This document shows positions 45,423-54,913 of a DNA stretch of 64,000 nucleotides, piece by piece (position 1 is the first letter of the stretch; each line of letters opens with the position of its first letter). A model generated the notes under the pieces. The model was not told where the DNA came from. It searched no databases and saw nothing but the letters and a program-made list of their open reading frames with translations. A program made the position numbers and the translations under genes. The stretch is from Silicimonas sp963779765 (GTDB lineage Bacteria; Pseudomonadota; Alphaproteobacteria; Rhodobacterales; Rhodobacteraceae), in the NCBI GenBank assembly GCA_963779765.1, contig CAVZZP010000004.1, positions 310,001 to 374,000 of the forward strand, written 5' to 3'.

Positions 45423-45965
45423 TCACTCGGCCTGCTTGCCCTCGGCGTCGTTCACCCGGCGGATGGCCTCGTCGGTGATATCGATGGAGTCGGCCGACAG
45501 GAACACGTCCCGGCGGTCGAGGACAACGAGCGCTCCCTTCTCGCGGACGATCTCGGAGATGATGACCGCCACGTCGCGAAAGAAGACCGAGCGCGCCTCG
45601 TCCCTCGTCCGCGTCAGGTCGCGCGCTTTCTGGTCCTGCTCGTCCCGGATGCGCTGGACGCGCTCGTCGAATTCGTTGGCAAGATCGCGGAACGCCTCGG
45701 GTGCGAGTTCGGCGCGCTGTTCGGTGAGGCGGCGCTCCTCCGCGATCAGCTCACCTTCGATGCGCTGGTTCTCGGCCGCCAGCGCCTGCGCCTCGGCCTC
45801 GAGCCCGGCGAGCGTGTCGGCGCCGAGCTTGGTCTCGGAGAACAGACGGTCCTGGTCGATCGTCAGCACGGGAGCCTGGATTGCCGGAGACGCCGCCTCC
45901 TGAGGCGAGGCCGCCGTCACAGGGCCCAAGGCGAGAAGGACCGCGAGCCAGAGCGCGCGGCCCAT
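45423..45965 (-). CDS. OmpH/Skp family outer-membrane chaperone
   Basis: 180 aa from ATG 45965. Signal peptide MGRALWLAVLLALGPVTAA, then the short trimerisation region (PVLTIDQDRLFSETKLG) and a long coiled-coil rich in Glu, Arg and Gln (about 55-135), ending in VVLDRRDVFLSADSIDITDE. Delivers unfolded outer-membrane proteins to the BAM complex. It starts one base after the bamA stop, the usual bamA-skp pair. Confidence 0.92.
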   Translation of the reverse strand: MGRALWLAVLLALGPVTAASPQEAASPAIQAPVLTIDQDRLFSETKLGADTLAGLEAEAQALAAENQRIEGELIAEERRLTEQRAELAPEAFRDLANEFDERVQRIRDEQDQKARDLTRTRDEARSVFFRDVAVIISEIVREKGALVVLDRRDVFLSADSIDITDEAIRRVNDAEGKQAE

Positions 45966-45966
45966 C

Positions 45967-48255
45967 CTAGAACTGGGTCGAGATCGTGAGGTCGAAGCTT
46001 TTCTCGACATCGAGGTCGTTCTTCTGGATCGGCTTGGCGAAGTTCATCTTCAAGGGTCCGATCGGCGTCGTCCAGTAGAGCGAGAACCCGACGGCCGAGC
46101 GCAGCTCGAAGCTGTCGTCCACCGTCGCGACGCCAGCGGTGTCATCGAGACCCCAGAGCGAGGCGAAATCGGCGAAGACACCGCCCGACAGCCCGTACTC
46201 CTCGGGCAGACCGAGCGGGAAGTCGGCCTCGAACCGCAGAGATGCAAAGTTGTTGCCACCGAGCACTTCGGGTTCGGCTGCTCCCGTGTCCCGCGGTCCG
46301 ACCTCACGCGAGGCGAAGCCGCGAAGCTGGCGCGAGTTCAGGAAGTAGCGGTCCGTGACGCGCGTGCCGCCGCTCCCTATGGAACTGATGGTGCCGCCTT
46401 CGAAGATCGCGCGAAGGGTGACTTCCTCGTTCAGGAAATCGCGCTGCGCAACGCCTCTGACCGAGCTCTTGACGTATTCCACGTCGCCGCCCAGGCCCGA
46501 GAACTCCTGTCCGAAGGACACGCGGACGCCTCGGTTCGGGTTGAGGCCCCCTCTCAGAAGGTCGAGCGTGTAGTCATAGCCAAGGGACGACCGGAAGAGG
46601 TCTCCTTCCTCGGCCTGGATGATGGGCGACGCATCTGCCGAGACGTCGACGATCTCCTCCATGGCGGCCTCGTACCTCAGGGTCAGACGCCCGTTCTCGC
46701 TGACCGGGAACGACAGGCTGGGTGAAATGCTGGCGACCGTGGTGTCATAGGTGGCGTTGTCGTAGTCCGACGTGATGTAGGCGAGGCGCAGCCCGAAGGT
46801 CAGGTCACGGCCGAGGAACGCCGGTTCCACGAAGCTGAACGTCGAACGAGAGTTCTCGGTGCCGCTTTCAAGGTTGAACGACAGGGTCTGCCCACGCCCG
46901 AGAAAGTTGCGCTCGGAAAAGCCGATCAGCAGCGCGAAGCCGGATTCGTCGTTGAAGCTGCCGCCGAAGGACAGCGATCCCGTTGCCTGCTCCTCGACGT
47001 TGACGTCCACCACGACCTGGTCGGCGCTCGAGCCCTCGCGGGTCTCGACATCGGCGTTCGAGAAGAAGCCGAGGGCGCGGATGCGCTCGGCGGCGTTGCG
47101 GATCTCGCGCGGGTTGAAGGGATCGCCCTCGACGGTGTCGAACTGCCGCCGGATGACACGGTCGAGCGTGGTGCGGTTGCCCTCGATGTCGATCCTTTCG
47201 ACGAAGACGCGGGGCCCGCGAACCAGCGCGAACTCGACGTTCAGCGACAGGTCGCGGTCGTTCCGGGTCACCCGCGGATCGACGCGCAGGAAGTCGAAGC
47301 CGTCCTGAAGCGCCTTCCGCTCCAGCCGTGCGATGTTCTCGTCGATCAGCGAGGGCGACCAGGTCTGCCCGGGGCGGATGCGCAGCGCACGGCGGTAGGC
47401 CTCGACGTTCAGGTTGGCGTATTCGCTCGACACCGAGACCTGGCCCACGTCGAAGCTTTGCCCTTCGCGGACGTTGAAGGTGATGAAGGTCGCGTCGCGC
47501 TCGCGCGACAGCTCGTTCGCCACGTTCAGCACCTGGAAGTCGACGTAGCCGCGCGAGCGGTAGAAGTCGGTCAGAAGCTGGCGGTCGAAGTCGATCCGTT
47601 CGGGGACGAAGGTGTCGCGGCCGATGATCGTGCGCAGAAAGCCGGCCTGCTTGGTGTCGATCACCCGGCGCAGACGGCGGTCCGAGAAGTCGCGGTTGCC
47701 GACGAAGCTGATGCGCTCGTTCTCGACGGGGCGGCCTTCGCCGATCTCGAAGATAAGGTCGACGCGGTTGTCCGAGCGCCGAATGATCTTGGGCGTGACC
47801 GTGGCCGACAGCCGTGCTGCGGCATTGTAGGCGTCGGCGATGGCGGCGGCGTCGGTCGCGGCGGCCTGCGGCGAATAGACCCGGCGCGGTGTCGAGGTCA
47901 CGACGGGCAGAAGGGCTTCGTCGGTGATGCGCTCGTTGCCCTCGATGCTGATGCGGTTGATCGTCGGACGCTCGACCACGGTCACGACAAGGCCCGAGCC
48001 GGTGGTCTGCACGTCCGCGGTCTCGAACAGGCCCGAGCCCATGATCCGCTGGAGACCATCGTTGATCTGGCCGTCCGTGGCGCTGGCGCCCGGCTGGATG
48101 CCCAGAAGGCTGACGATCGTGCTGTCGGGAATGCGCTGGTTGCCGTCGACCTGGACCGCACCGACCCTGACCTGCGCCTGTGCCGCAAGACCCGCGACCG
48201 CGACCGCAAGTCCAAGACACGCCGCCCTCACGCCGTTCGATGCCACCCTGACCAT
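45967..48255 (-). CDS. bamA: Outer membrane protein assembly factor BamA
   Basis: 762 aa. Signal peptide ending AQA, then five POTRA domains (about 25-415, with EGNERITDEALLPV and DIEGNRTTLDRVIRRQF), then a 16-strand barrel with the conserved lid-lock motif region VTDRYFLNSRQLRGF. It ends DLTISTQF with the C-terminal Phe needed for recognition. Intact. Confidence 0.96.
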   Translation of the reverse strand: MVRVASNGVRAACLGLAVAVAGLAAQAQVRVGAVQVDGNQRIPDSTIVSLLGIQPGASATDGQINDGLQRIMGSGLFETADVQTTGSGLVVTVVERPTINRISIEGNERITDEALLPVVTSTPRRVYSPQAAATDAAAIADAYNAAARLSATVTPKIIRRSDNRVDLIFEIGEGRPVENERISFVGNRDFSDRRLRRVIDTKQAGFLRTIIGRDTFVPERIDFDRQLLTDFYRSRGYVDFQVLNVANELSRERDATFITFNVREGQSFDVGQVSVSSEYANLNVEAYRRALRIRPGQTWSPSLIDENIARLERKALQDGFDFLRVDPRVTRNDRDLSLNVEFALVRGPRVFVERIDIEGNRTTLDRVIRRQFDTVEGDPFNPREIRNAAERIRALGFFSNADVETREGSSADQVVVDVNVEEQATGSLSFGGSFNDESGFALLIGFSERNFLGRGQTLSFNLESGTENSRSTFSFVEPAFLGRDLTFGLRLAYITSDYDNATYDTTVASISPSLSFPVSENGRLTLRYEAAMEEIVDVSADASPIIQAEEGDLFRSSLGYDYTLDLLRGGLNPNRGVRVSFGQEFSGLGGDVEYVKSSVRGVAQRDFLNEEVTLRAIFEGGTISSIGSGGTRVTDRYFLNSRQLRGFASREVGPRDTGAAEPEVLGGNNFASLRFEADFPLGLPEEYGLSGGVFADFASLWGLDDTAGVATVDDSFELRSAVGFSLYWTTPIGPLKMNFAKPIQKNDLDVEKSFDLTISTQF

Positions 48256-48322
48256 CCGCCCTGCCCCGCCTGTTCCTGTTTGAAACGTGAGTAGTCGGAT
48301 TCTGGGGGCCTGTCAAAAGCCC

Positions 48323-48347
48323 GACGCCGCCCCGTGAGGGCGGCGTC
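48323..48347 (-). terminator. Terminator downstream of the 41-aa gene
   Basis: GACGCCGCC/GGCGGCGTC arms with a short loop. On the minus strand the stem is followed by GGGCTTTTG. It separates the rseP and 41-aa region from bamA. Confidence 0.65.
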
Positions 48348-48385
48348 GCAGGTCGTGCGTGTGTGCGGTGGCGTAGGGTCGGGCG

Positions 48386-48511
48386 TCAGGAGGTGCCGAA
48401 ATAGGCACCAAGCCAGAGCGCGGCGCCAAGCGCCGTCAGGACGAACATCCGGTCGAGGTTGAGTTCAACCAGGAGTTCGAAGCCTTCGTATCCCCTCTGG
48501 ATCATTTTCAT
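48386..48511 (-). CDS. 41-aa single-span membrane protein
   Basis: MKMIQRGYEGFELLVELNLD followed by a hydrophobic stretch from RMFVLTALGAALWLGAY, ending FGTS. It has a charged amphipathic N-terminus and one membrane helix. It lies between rseP and bamA on the same strand, followed by a good terminator. Codon choice follows the neighbouring genes. It looks like a conserved Rhodobacteraceae small protein, recalled by pattern only. No motif indicates a function; a link to sigma-E or BAM biology is only positional. Confidence 0.6.
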   Translation of the reverse strand: MKMIQRGYEGFELLVELNLDRMFVLTALGAALWLGAYFGTS

Positions 48512-48601
48512 CGGCTTGCTCCGCCAGTCGTGTGCTGTGCACGTTAATGCCTAGGCACGAAATGTGACTGGATTGGGGCAGGTGGGGGACGTTCCTGTGA
48601 C

Positions 48602-49946
48602 CTACAGGATAAATCTGCACCAGATGTCGTTTCCGAAGGCGAAGACCATCAGCGACAGCACGAGGAACAGACCGATTCCCATCATCACGTTCATGGCGCG
48701 GTCGGGCGGCGGGTGTCCCGTCAGCGCCTCCCAGGCGTGGAACACGAGGTGACCGCCGTCGAGGACCGGTACCGGGATCAGGTTCATGAATCCCACGGCT
48801 GCCGAGATCACGGCGATGAAGAAGATGAAATCCGACACACCCTTCGCGGCCACTTCGCCCGAGGTCTTTGCTATGGTGATGGGACCCGAGACGGCGCAGG
48901 TCGAAATGTCCTGGTTGATGACGCTCCAGATGCCCTGGACACTCATGTCCACGACGAACCACAGACGCTCGGCCCCATAGCCCATGGCTTCGATCACCCC
49001 GGGCGTCTCGGTCTCGAAGTCGATGACCGCCCCGCCGTGCATCCCGATCAGGTAGCGCGTCTCGAACCCGCCATCCGGCGCGGGCGTGTCGCGCCTCTGC
49101 GGCGTGACCGACAACGTCAGCGTCTCGCCGTCGCGCCAGATGCCGAGGTTCAGCGGCCTGCCCTCGGAGTTGCGAGTGGCATCGTTCAACTCCTGGAAAT
49201 CCGCGATGGTGGTTCCGTTGACCGACACGACGACATCGCCAGGCTCCATCCCGGCCGCAGCGGCGGCGCTGTCGGGCGAGAAATCGGATGCGATCGGCGG
49301 CGTCAGCCATGGCCCTTCGACGACGATCTCCTGCCCGTCGCGCAGGACGGTGTAATCGAGGCTGGGGCTCGGCTCGATCTCATCGGCCGCAGCATTCATC
49401 TGTTCCGCCGTGGCGGCGGGAACGCCCTCGATGGCAACAAGAGCGTCGCCGGGGGCCAACCCCTCGACCGCGGCGGGATGAGGTTTCACTTCCGAGACGA
49501 CGAGCGGCTCTTTCTGGATGCCGAAGTACAGCACGAAGGCGGTGAAGATCAGGAACGACAGGATGAAGTTGAACGCGGGACCCGGCGAAGACGGTAGCCG
49601 CCCGCGCCCAGAGGGGCGCGCCGTGCATCGTGTGGCGCCGCTCTTCAGGCGTCAGCTCGGCCAGCACTTCGGGGTCGGCCTTGTCGGAAGCCGCGCTCTT
49701 GTCGCCCAGGAACTTGACGTAGCCGCCGAAGGGCAGCGCCGCGATCTGCCAGCGCGTGCCGTGCTTGTCGACGCGAGACGCCAGCACCGGGCCGAAGCCG
49801 AGCGAGAACACCTCGGCCTTGATGCCAGACCAGCGGCCGACGATGTAGTGGCCGTATTCGTGAATCGCGATGATGACGGAAAGCGCGACGACGAAGGCCA
49901 CCAGCGTGAAGGCCAGGTTTCCGAAAACCGGGATCAGGGAGTCCAT
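48602..49946 (-). CDS. rseP: RseP-family site-2 protease (one apparent frameshift)
   Basis: About 447 aa after removing one G near 49580. Membrane zinc protease that cuts anti-sigma factors and signal-peptide remnants. HEYGH at 29-33 in the first helix is the HExxH site. Two PDZ domains follow, at about 130-200 and 215-290 (GMEPGDVVVSVNGTTIADF). The C-terminal helix has NLIPVPVLDGGHL, the third zinc ligand. The break falls at GPAFNFILS just after the first loop. Confidence 0.9.
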
Positions 49947-49964
49947 GCCTGCGCGTTCTCTCTC

Positions 49965-51137
49965 TCAGCTCTGCAAGGCGTTAATCGCCTCTTCGGCCCT
50001 GATACGGGCCGCCTTGTCTGCCTCGCGGACAGTGTCGAGGTCAACTGCGGCGCTGTCGAGGCCCTGCGCTGACATAATTTCGATCACGCGGGATACAACG
50101 CCCGCCATGTCGGTGAAGCGGATGCGGCGGTCGAGGAACGCGTCGAGCGCGGCTTCCTTCGAGGCGTTGAAGGCGGCCCCCGCAAGCCCGCCGATCCGCA
50201 TGACCTCGCGCGCAAGCCCAAGGGCGGGATAGCGCGCCTCCTCGGGATCGAGGAACGTCAATTGACCGATCCTCGCCAGATTCAGTCTCTCCACAGGCAG
50301 TTCAGCCCGGTCGGGGAAACTCAGCGCGTACCCGATGGCGTGCCGCATGTCGGGCGGACCCACATGGGCGATGAGAGCGCCGTCGCGGTGCCCGACAAGG
50401 GCGTGGACAAGGCTTTCGGGATGGACGATGACCTCGATCCTGTCCGGCGCGATCCCGAAAAATTCTTTGGTCTCTATTACTTCCAACGCCTTGTTGAACA
50501 TGCTGGCGCTGTCGACCGTGATCCGCTGCCCCATGTCCCAGTTCGGATGCGTCGCCGCCTGCTCGGGCGTCGCCTCCGTCAGCCGCTCGATCGGCCAGTC
50601 GCGGAAGGCGCCGCCCGAGGCGGTGATGATGATGCGTTCGACCGTCTCTGGCCGTTCGCCGCGGAGCGCCTGAAAGATCGCCGAATGCTCGCTGTCGACG
50701 GGCAGGATCGTCGCCCCGTGTCGCGCCGCTGTCCGGAGAAGAAGCGGCCCCGCAGTCACGAGGCTTTCCTTGTTGGCGAGCGCCAGCGTCGTTCCCTGCT
50801 CGAGCGCCTTCAGTCCCGGCGGCAACCCAGCCGCGCCCACGATGGCCGACATGATCCAGTCCGCCGGTCGCGCGGCCGCCTCGCAGATCGCCGCCTCGCC
50901 CGCCGCCGCCTCGACGCCCGAGCCGGCCAGCGCCTCGCGTAGTGCAGGCAGGCATTCGTCATGCGCGGTGACGGCGACCTCGGCCCGCAATTCCCGTGCG
51001 TCGCGCGCCAGCGCCGCGATGTTCCGGCCCCCGGTCAAGGCCACTACGCGATAGTCGTCCGGCGCGCGGCGGATCAGGTCGAGCGTGTTCGCCCCGATCG
51101 AGCCGGTCGCCCCGAAGACCGAAACGCGACGGGTCAT
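49965..51137 (-). CDS. dxr: 1-deoxy-D-xylulose 5-phosphate reductoisomerase
   Basis: 390 aa. Second step of the MEP isoprenoid pathway, NADPH-dependent. FGATGSIGANTLDLI is the nucleotide loop; NKESLVTAG, PVDSEHSAIFQ, ASGGAFRDWP and HPNWDMGQRITVDSA hold the metal and substrate residues. ATG 51137 overlaps the cdsA stop by 4 bases. Intact. Confidence 0.95.
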   Translation of the reverse strand: MTRRVSVFGATGSIGANTLDLIRRAPDDYRVVALTGGRNIAALARDARELRAEVAVTAHDECLPALREALAGSGVEAAAGEAAICEAAARPADWIMSAIVGAAGLPPGLKALEQGTTLALANKESLVTAGPLLLRTAARHGATILPVDSEHSAIFQALRGERPETVERIIITASGGAFRDWPIERLTEATPEQAATHPNWDMGQRITVDSASMFNKALEVIETKEFFGIAPDRIEVIVHPESLVHALVGHRDGALIAHVGPPDMRHAIGYALSFPDRAELPVERLNLARIGQLTFLDPEEARYPALGLAREVMRIGGLAGAAFNASKEAALDAFLDRRIRFTDMAGVVSRVIEIMSAQGLDSAAVDLDTVREADKAARIRAEEAINALQS

Positions 51138-51922
51138 CTGATGCCGAAGGGGAAGTTGATGATCTGGCTGATGAGCAGAAGGAACAACGCGGCGCCGAGC
51201 ATCGAGTCGAAGCGGTCGAACAGCCCACCATGCCCCGGCAGGATGTTCGAGCTGTCCTTGACGTCGAAGCGGCGCTTCAGCGCGCTTTCGGCAACGTCTC
51301 CCAACTGGCCCGCGATGGCGATCGCGACCGAGACGCCGATGATCTCGCCACTCGCCCGTCCGTCGATGACGTAGAGAACGCCCACGCCCGCGGCCCCGAT
51401 CCAGCCCGCCACGGTTCCGGCCCAGGTCTTCTTCGGGCTGACGCGCGGCCAGAACTTGGGTCCGCCGATCAGGCGGCCCGCGAAATAGCCCAGGATGTCC
51501 GACGCGATGACGCAGAGCGCCAGCCACGCCATCCACACGAAGCCATGATCGTCCCGCAGGAAGACAAGGCCGTATCCCGCGAACAGGATCGCCGAAGTGA
51601 AGAGAGCGTAGGTTAGTCGATGACGTTCGAGTTGGGCGATGCCGATGAGGACGGGCGCGAAGACGAAGGGAAGCGCATAGCCGGCGGGCAGGTTGACCAG
51701 CAGGAGAAGCGCCAGCGAGGCAAGCCCGCCGAGCGACAGCGCCAGCGTGCCGGCCCCGATCATCCGCGCCACTTCCCACACCAGGACCCCGGCCACGACC
51801 GAGACGAGAAGGTGGAAGGGCACACCGCCCAGCCACATCAGGTAAAGCCCGACTACCGAGACGATGCCGCCCGAGACCAGGCGCTGCGACAGATCATGCC
51901 ACTTGCCCCCGGCTGAGGTCAT
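51134..51922 (-). CDS. cdsA: Phosphatidate cytidylyltransferase
   Basis: 262 aa. Makes CDP-diacylglycerol for phospholipids. Seven to eight membrane helices. The signature spans SDILGYFAGRLIGGPKF, VSPKKTWAG, GQLGDVAESALKR, then KDSSNILPGHGGLFDRFDS, with the conserved Asp residues that bind metal. ATG 51922 overlaps uppS by 4 bases. Confidence 0.94.
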   Translation of the reverse strand: MTSAGGKWHDLSQRLVSGGIVSVVGLYLMWLGGVPFHLLVSVVAGVLVWEVARMIGAGTLALSLGGLASLALLLLVNLPAGYALPFVFAPVLIGIAQLERHRLTYALFTSAILFAGYGLVFLRDDHGFVWMAWLALCVIASDILGYFAGRLIGGPKFWPRVSPKKTWAGTVAGWIGAAGVGVLYVIDGRASGEIIGVSVAIAIAGQLGDVAESALKRRFDVKDSSNILPGHGGLFDRFDSMLGAALFLLLISQIINFPFGIR

Positions 51923-52668
51923 CCGGGCACGGCTCCGTACCGTCGCTCCCGGCGCGAGAAGCTGGCGAGGATGCGTCCGAACTCGTCCCGCGTGAAGTCG
52001 GGCCAAAGCGTGTCGACGAACTCGTACTCCGAATAGGCCGACTGCCAGAGCAGGAAGTTCGAGATACGCGCTTCGCCGCTTGTCCGGATGACGAGGTCGG
52101 GATCGGGCAGAACGTAGGTGTCGAGGTATCGCGCCAGGGTCTCGGCATCGACGGCCTCGGGGTCGATGCGCCCCGCCTTCACCTCGCGCGCCAGGCGCTT
52201 GGTGGCGCGCGCCACTTCGTCCCGGCCGCCGTAGTTCAGCGCGATGGTCAGGTGGACGGTGTCGTTGTGGCACGTCAGAAGCTCGAGCTCGTCCATCAGC
52301 GCGACGAGCGTCTCGTCCAGCTTGATCCGGTCGCCGATGAAACGGACGCGGACGCCGGCGTCGACCAGCTCCTTCGTCTCGCTCATCAGGTAGCGCTTGA
52401 AGAGCTTCATCAGCCCCGAGACTTCGGACTGCGTGCGCTTCCAGTTCTCAGTCGAGAAGGCGAAGATCGTCAGGTACTTCACCGCGAAATCCGGACAGGC
52501 CTCGACGATTTCGCGGACGCGACGCGCGCCGGCGTGATGGCCAAAAAGGCGCGGCTTGCCACGTTTCTGGGCCCACCTCCCGTTGCCATCCATGATGATC
52601 GCAACATGTGCGGGGCTTGCCCGGTCAGTATTCTTGCCCAAGTCGGGTCTCCTGGTCACTCGCCCCAC
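51919..52668 (-). CDS. uppS: Undecaprenyl (di-trans,poly-cis) diphosphate synthase
   Basis: 249 aa, GTG start at 52668. Elongates farnesyl diphosphate to the lipid carrier for peptidoglycan. Catalytic Asp27 in IIMDGNGRWA; FSTENWKR and LPDPDLVIRTSGEARISNFL are family motifs. Lies 10 bases after frr and overlaps cdsA. Confidence 0.94.
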   Translation of the reverse strand: MGRVTRRPDLGKNTDRASPAHVAIIMDGNGRWAQKRGKPRLFGHHAGARRVREIVEACPDFAVKYLTIFAFSTENWKRTQSEVSGLMKLFKRYLMSETKELVDAGVRVRFIGDRIKLDETLVALMDELELLTCHNDTVHLTIALNYGGRDEVARATKRLAREVKAGRIDPEAVDAETLARYLDTYVLPDPDLVIRTSGEARISNFLLWQSAYSEYEFVDTLWPDFTRDEFGRILASFSRRERRYGAVPG

Positions 52669-52677
52669 GTCAGCAGG

Positions 52678-53235
52678 TTACACCTGCATGATTTCTTCCT
52701 GCTTGCTTTCCAGCGCAGCGTCGATCTTCTTGATCGCCTTGTCGGTCGAGTCCTGCACGGCGGCCTCCCAGAATTTCTGGTCGTCCTCGCTCATGCCGTC
52801 GGACTTGGCCTTCTTGATCTTGTCCATGCCGTCCCGGCGGACGTTGCGGACGGCCACACGCGCGTTCTCGGCATAATGGCCCGCCACCTTCGTCAGTTCG
52901 CGGCGGCGCTCTTCGTTCAACTCGGGGATCGGCAGGCGGATGATGGTGCCGTCGACCACGGGGTTTATGCCGAGGCCCGACTCGCGCAGCGCCTTCTCGA
53001 CCTTGTTCACCAGCGCCCGGTCCCAGACGTTGACCGTGATCATCCGAGGTTCGGGGACGTTGACCGTACCCACCTGGTTTATCGGCGTCAGAGCCCCATA
53101 GGCATCGACCATGATCGGCTCGAGCATCGAAGCCGCGGCACGGCCTGTGCGCAGCGACAGGAATTCCTGCCGAAGAGCGGCCATAGCGCCTTCCATCCTC
53201 CGTTCGAGGTCGTCGATGTCTAGGTCTTCTGCCAT
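52678..53235 (-). CDS. frr: Ribosome recycling factor
   Basis: 185 aa. Splits post-termination ribosomes with EF-G. Conserved RTGRAAASMLEPIMVDAYG, LPIPELNEERRRELTKV, and NVRRDGMDK of the coiled-coil domain. Normal length, start ATG 53235. Confidence 0.96.
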   Translation of the reverse strand: MAEDLDIDDLERRMEGAMAALRQEFLSLRTGRAAASMLEPIMVDAYGALTPINQVGTVNVPEPRMITVNVWDRALVNKVEKALRESGLGINPVVDGTIIRLPIPELNEERRRELTKVAGHYAENARVAVRNVRRDGMDKIKKAKSDGMSEDDQKFWEAAVQDSTDKAIKKIDAALESKQEEIMQV

Positions 53236-53350
53236 GCCTGTGCCGTCCGTTCTAATGCGGTTCGGGTCCGAAAGTCGCCCTTCTATAACTGCATCGGTCG
53301 CCGGATGTATAGAGCGGCTGTGGCAAGCCCGTGCAGGCGATGCGCAATTT

Positions 53351-53811
53351 TCATGGAGATGATTTGCGTTCGGCGGTGTCGAGCCAGATCGTCACCGGAC
53401 CGTCGTTGACGAGGCTGACCTTCATGTCGGCGCCGAAGCGCCCCCGCGCGACCGTAAGCCCGAGGCGAGCGAGTTCTGTTGCCAGAGGTCTCGACCAGCT
53501 CGGCGCCCAGTTCCGGCGCCGCGGCCTGTGAGAAGCCCGGACGGTTCCCGCGCGATGTGTCGGCGGCAAGGGTGAACTGGCTGATGACCAGGGCCGATCC
53601 CGCCCTGGTCCGTCACGGACAGGTTCATGCGCTGGTCGGCGTCGCGGAAGATGCGCAGCTTGGCGATCCGTCCCGCCAGCGCCAGAGCTTCGTCGGGCCC
53701 GTCGCCCTGCATCGCGCAGGCCAGGATGACGAGGCCCGGACCGATCTCGCCCACCACCGCGCCATCGACACGGACGGTTGCTTCGGTGACTCTCTGGACG
53801 AGGGCGCGCAT
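53351..53811 (-). CDS. dtd: D-aminoacyl-tRNA deacylase (two apparent frameshifts)
   Basis: About 152 aa after removing one base near 53607 and one near 53487. Hydrolyses D-aminoacyl-tRNA. MRALVQRVTEATVRVDGAVV at the start; repair restores GGSALVISQFTLAADTSRGN and RPGFSQAAAP, holding the SQFTL and GP-containing active-site motifs, then RLGLTVARGRFGADMKVSLV and NDGPVTIWLDT at the end. Lies 13 bases after the S41-like gene. Confidence 0.88.
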
Positions 53812-53823
53812 GGTCCCTTTCTC

Positions 53824-54912
53824 TCACGCCGCCTGGGCTGCGTCGAGAGCAGGATCCCTGCCCGCCGCCAGGTCGTCCGGGGTCGTGACGATGCGCGGCT
53901 CGGGCGTCAGGCGGCCGCAGGGGCGCATCTGCCGCGCGATGACGGGAGGTGTGCCGAGCGTCGCGCGGCCCGTCTCCCAGTCATGCCAGGCATCGGAATG
54001 GCGGACGGCAGCGCCGCATTCGGGCAGTGTCAGCGTATCGCCCTCGGCATGAAACTGAAGCCCGTCCCCCATCTCCTCGCCGACGATGCGCGCATCGAGG
54101 CGGGCGCGGCAGAGTGCGGCGAACACGATGGCGGCCGAGAAGGTGAACCGGTCGACGAGGACGGTCACCGGCTGGCCGAAGGCTTCGATCCGGTCGAGAA
54201 TTGGCAGGTGCCGGATGAAATCGCCGCCCGGATTGCCGCGCAGGTCGACGACGAGCGGACCCTTGTGGCGTCCGAGCATTTCTTCGGCGCGTTGCGAACG
54301 GGACGCCACCGACACGGGATCGGACGAGAAGCTGTCCAGCCGAAGGACACCCTGCCTCGGTCGATAGGGATCGCGTCCCGGCGTCGGATAACCCTGTTCG
54401 CCCACGGGATAGTGGACGAGGGCGCGGATCCGGTCGGTCTCGCGGACGGTGACGTTGCGGCCCCTGGTGAAGCGATAGGTCACGGGCTCGCCGCGCTTCG
54501 CCACGCCAAGACGCTCGAGCGCGGGCGACCAGGCCAGCGGCAGCCCCCCGATCACACGGCGCCGCGCAGACGTCCCGGCCAGGTATTCGCCGAGGCGGTC
54601 GTGCAGCTCCTCGACGCACAGGCCGTTGACGCTGACCACCCGCCGGGCCTCGGGACAGGACCAGAGCCCCTGCCCCGACCACACGAGACGCAGGGGATAA
54701 ACTTTGGCAGCGGCATTGGGGATCAGGCGAGTGTGCCCGTTCCCTGCGAGCGCGAACAGCCGCATCGCCTCGAGCATCATGTCTTCGCAGTCGCCGACAG
54801 CGGCTTCGACCCGCCCCATGCCCTCGAGCACGAACTCGGGGGCCACGCCAGCCATCGCCCGGTCGCGGACCAGGGCCTCGCGGATCCCCGCCAGGTCCCG
54901 AGAGACGTCCAT
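53824..54912 (-). CDS. S41-like peptidase family protein
   Basis: 362 aa from ATG 54912, one base past the pyrH stop. No signal peptide. N-terminal LFALAGNGHTRLIPN has the GHT motif of S41 proteases. The core domain has LVVDLRGNPGGDFIRHL and FTFSAAIVFAALCRA, matching the oxyanion and nucleophile (S-A-A) positions, then ARIVGEEMGDGLQFHAEGD. The catalytic Lys of CtpA-type enzymes (GKG) appears as GDG here, so it may be S41B-like or inactive. An unusual neighbour to pyrH and frr. Confidence 0.72.
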   Translation of the reverse strand: MDVSRDLAGIREALVRDRAMAGVAPEFVLEGMGRVEAAVGDCEDMMLEAMRLFALAGNGHTRLIPNAAAKVYPLRLVWSGQGLWSCPEARRVVSVNGLCVEELHDRLGEYLAGTSARRRVIGGLPLAWSPALERLGVAKRGEPVTYRFTRGRNVTVRETDRIRALVHYPVGEQGYPTPGRDPYRPRQGVLRLDSFSSDPVSVASRSQRAEEMLGRHKGPLVVDLRGNPGGDFIRHLPILDRIEAFGQPVTVLVDRFTFSAAIVFAALCRARLDARIVGEEMGDGLQFHAEGDTLTLPECGAAVRHSDAWHDWETGRATLGTPPVIARQMRPCGRLTPEPRIVTTPDDLAAGRDPALDAAQAA

Positions 54913-54913
54913 G

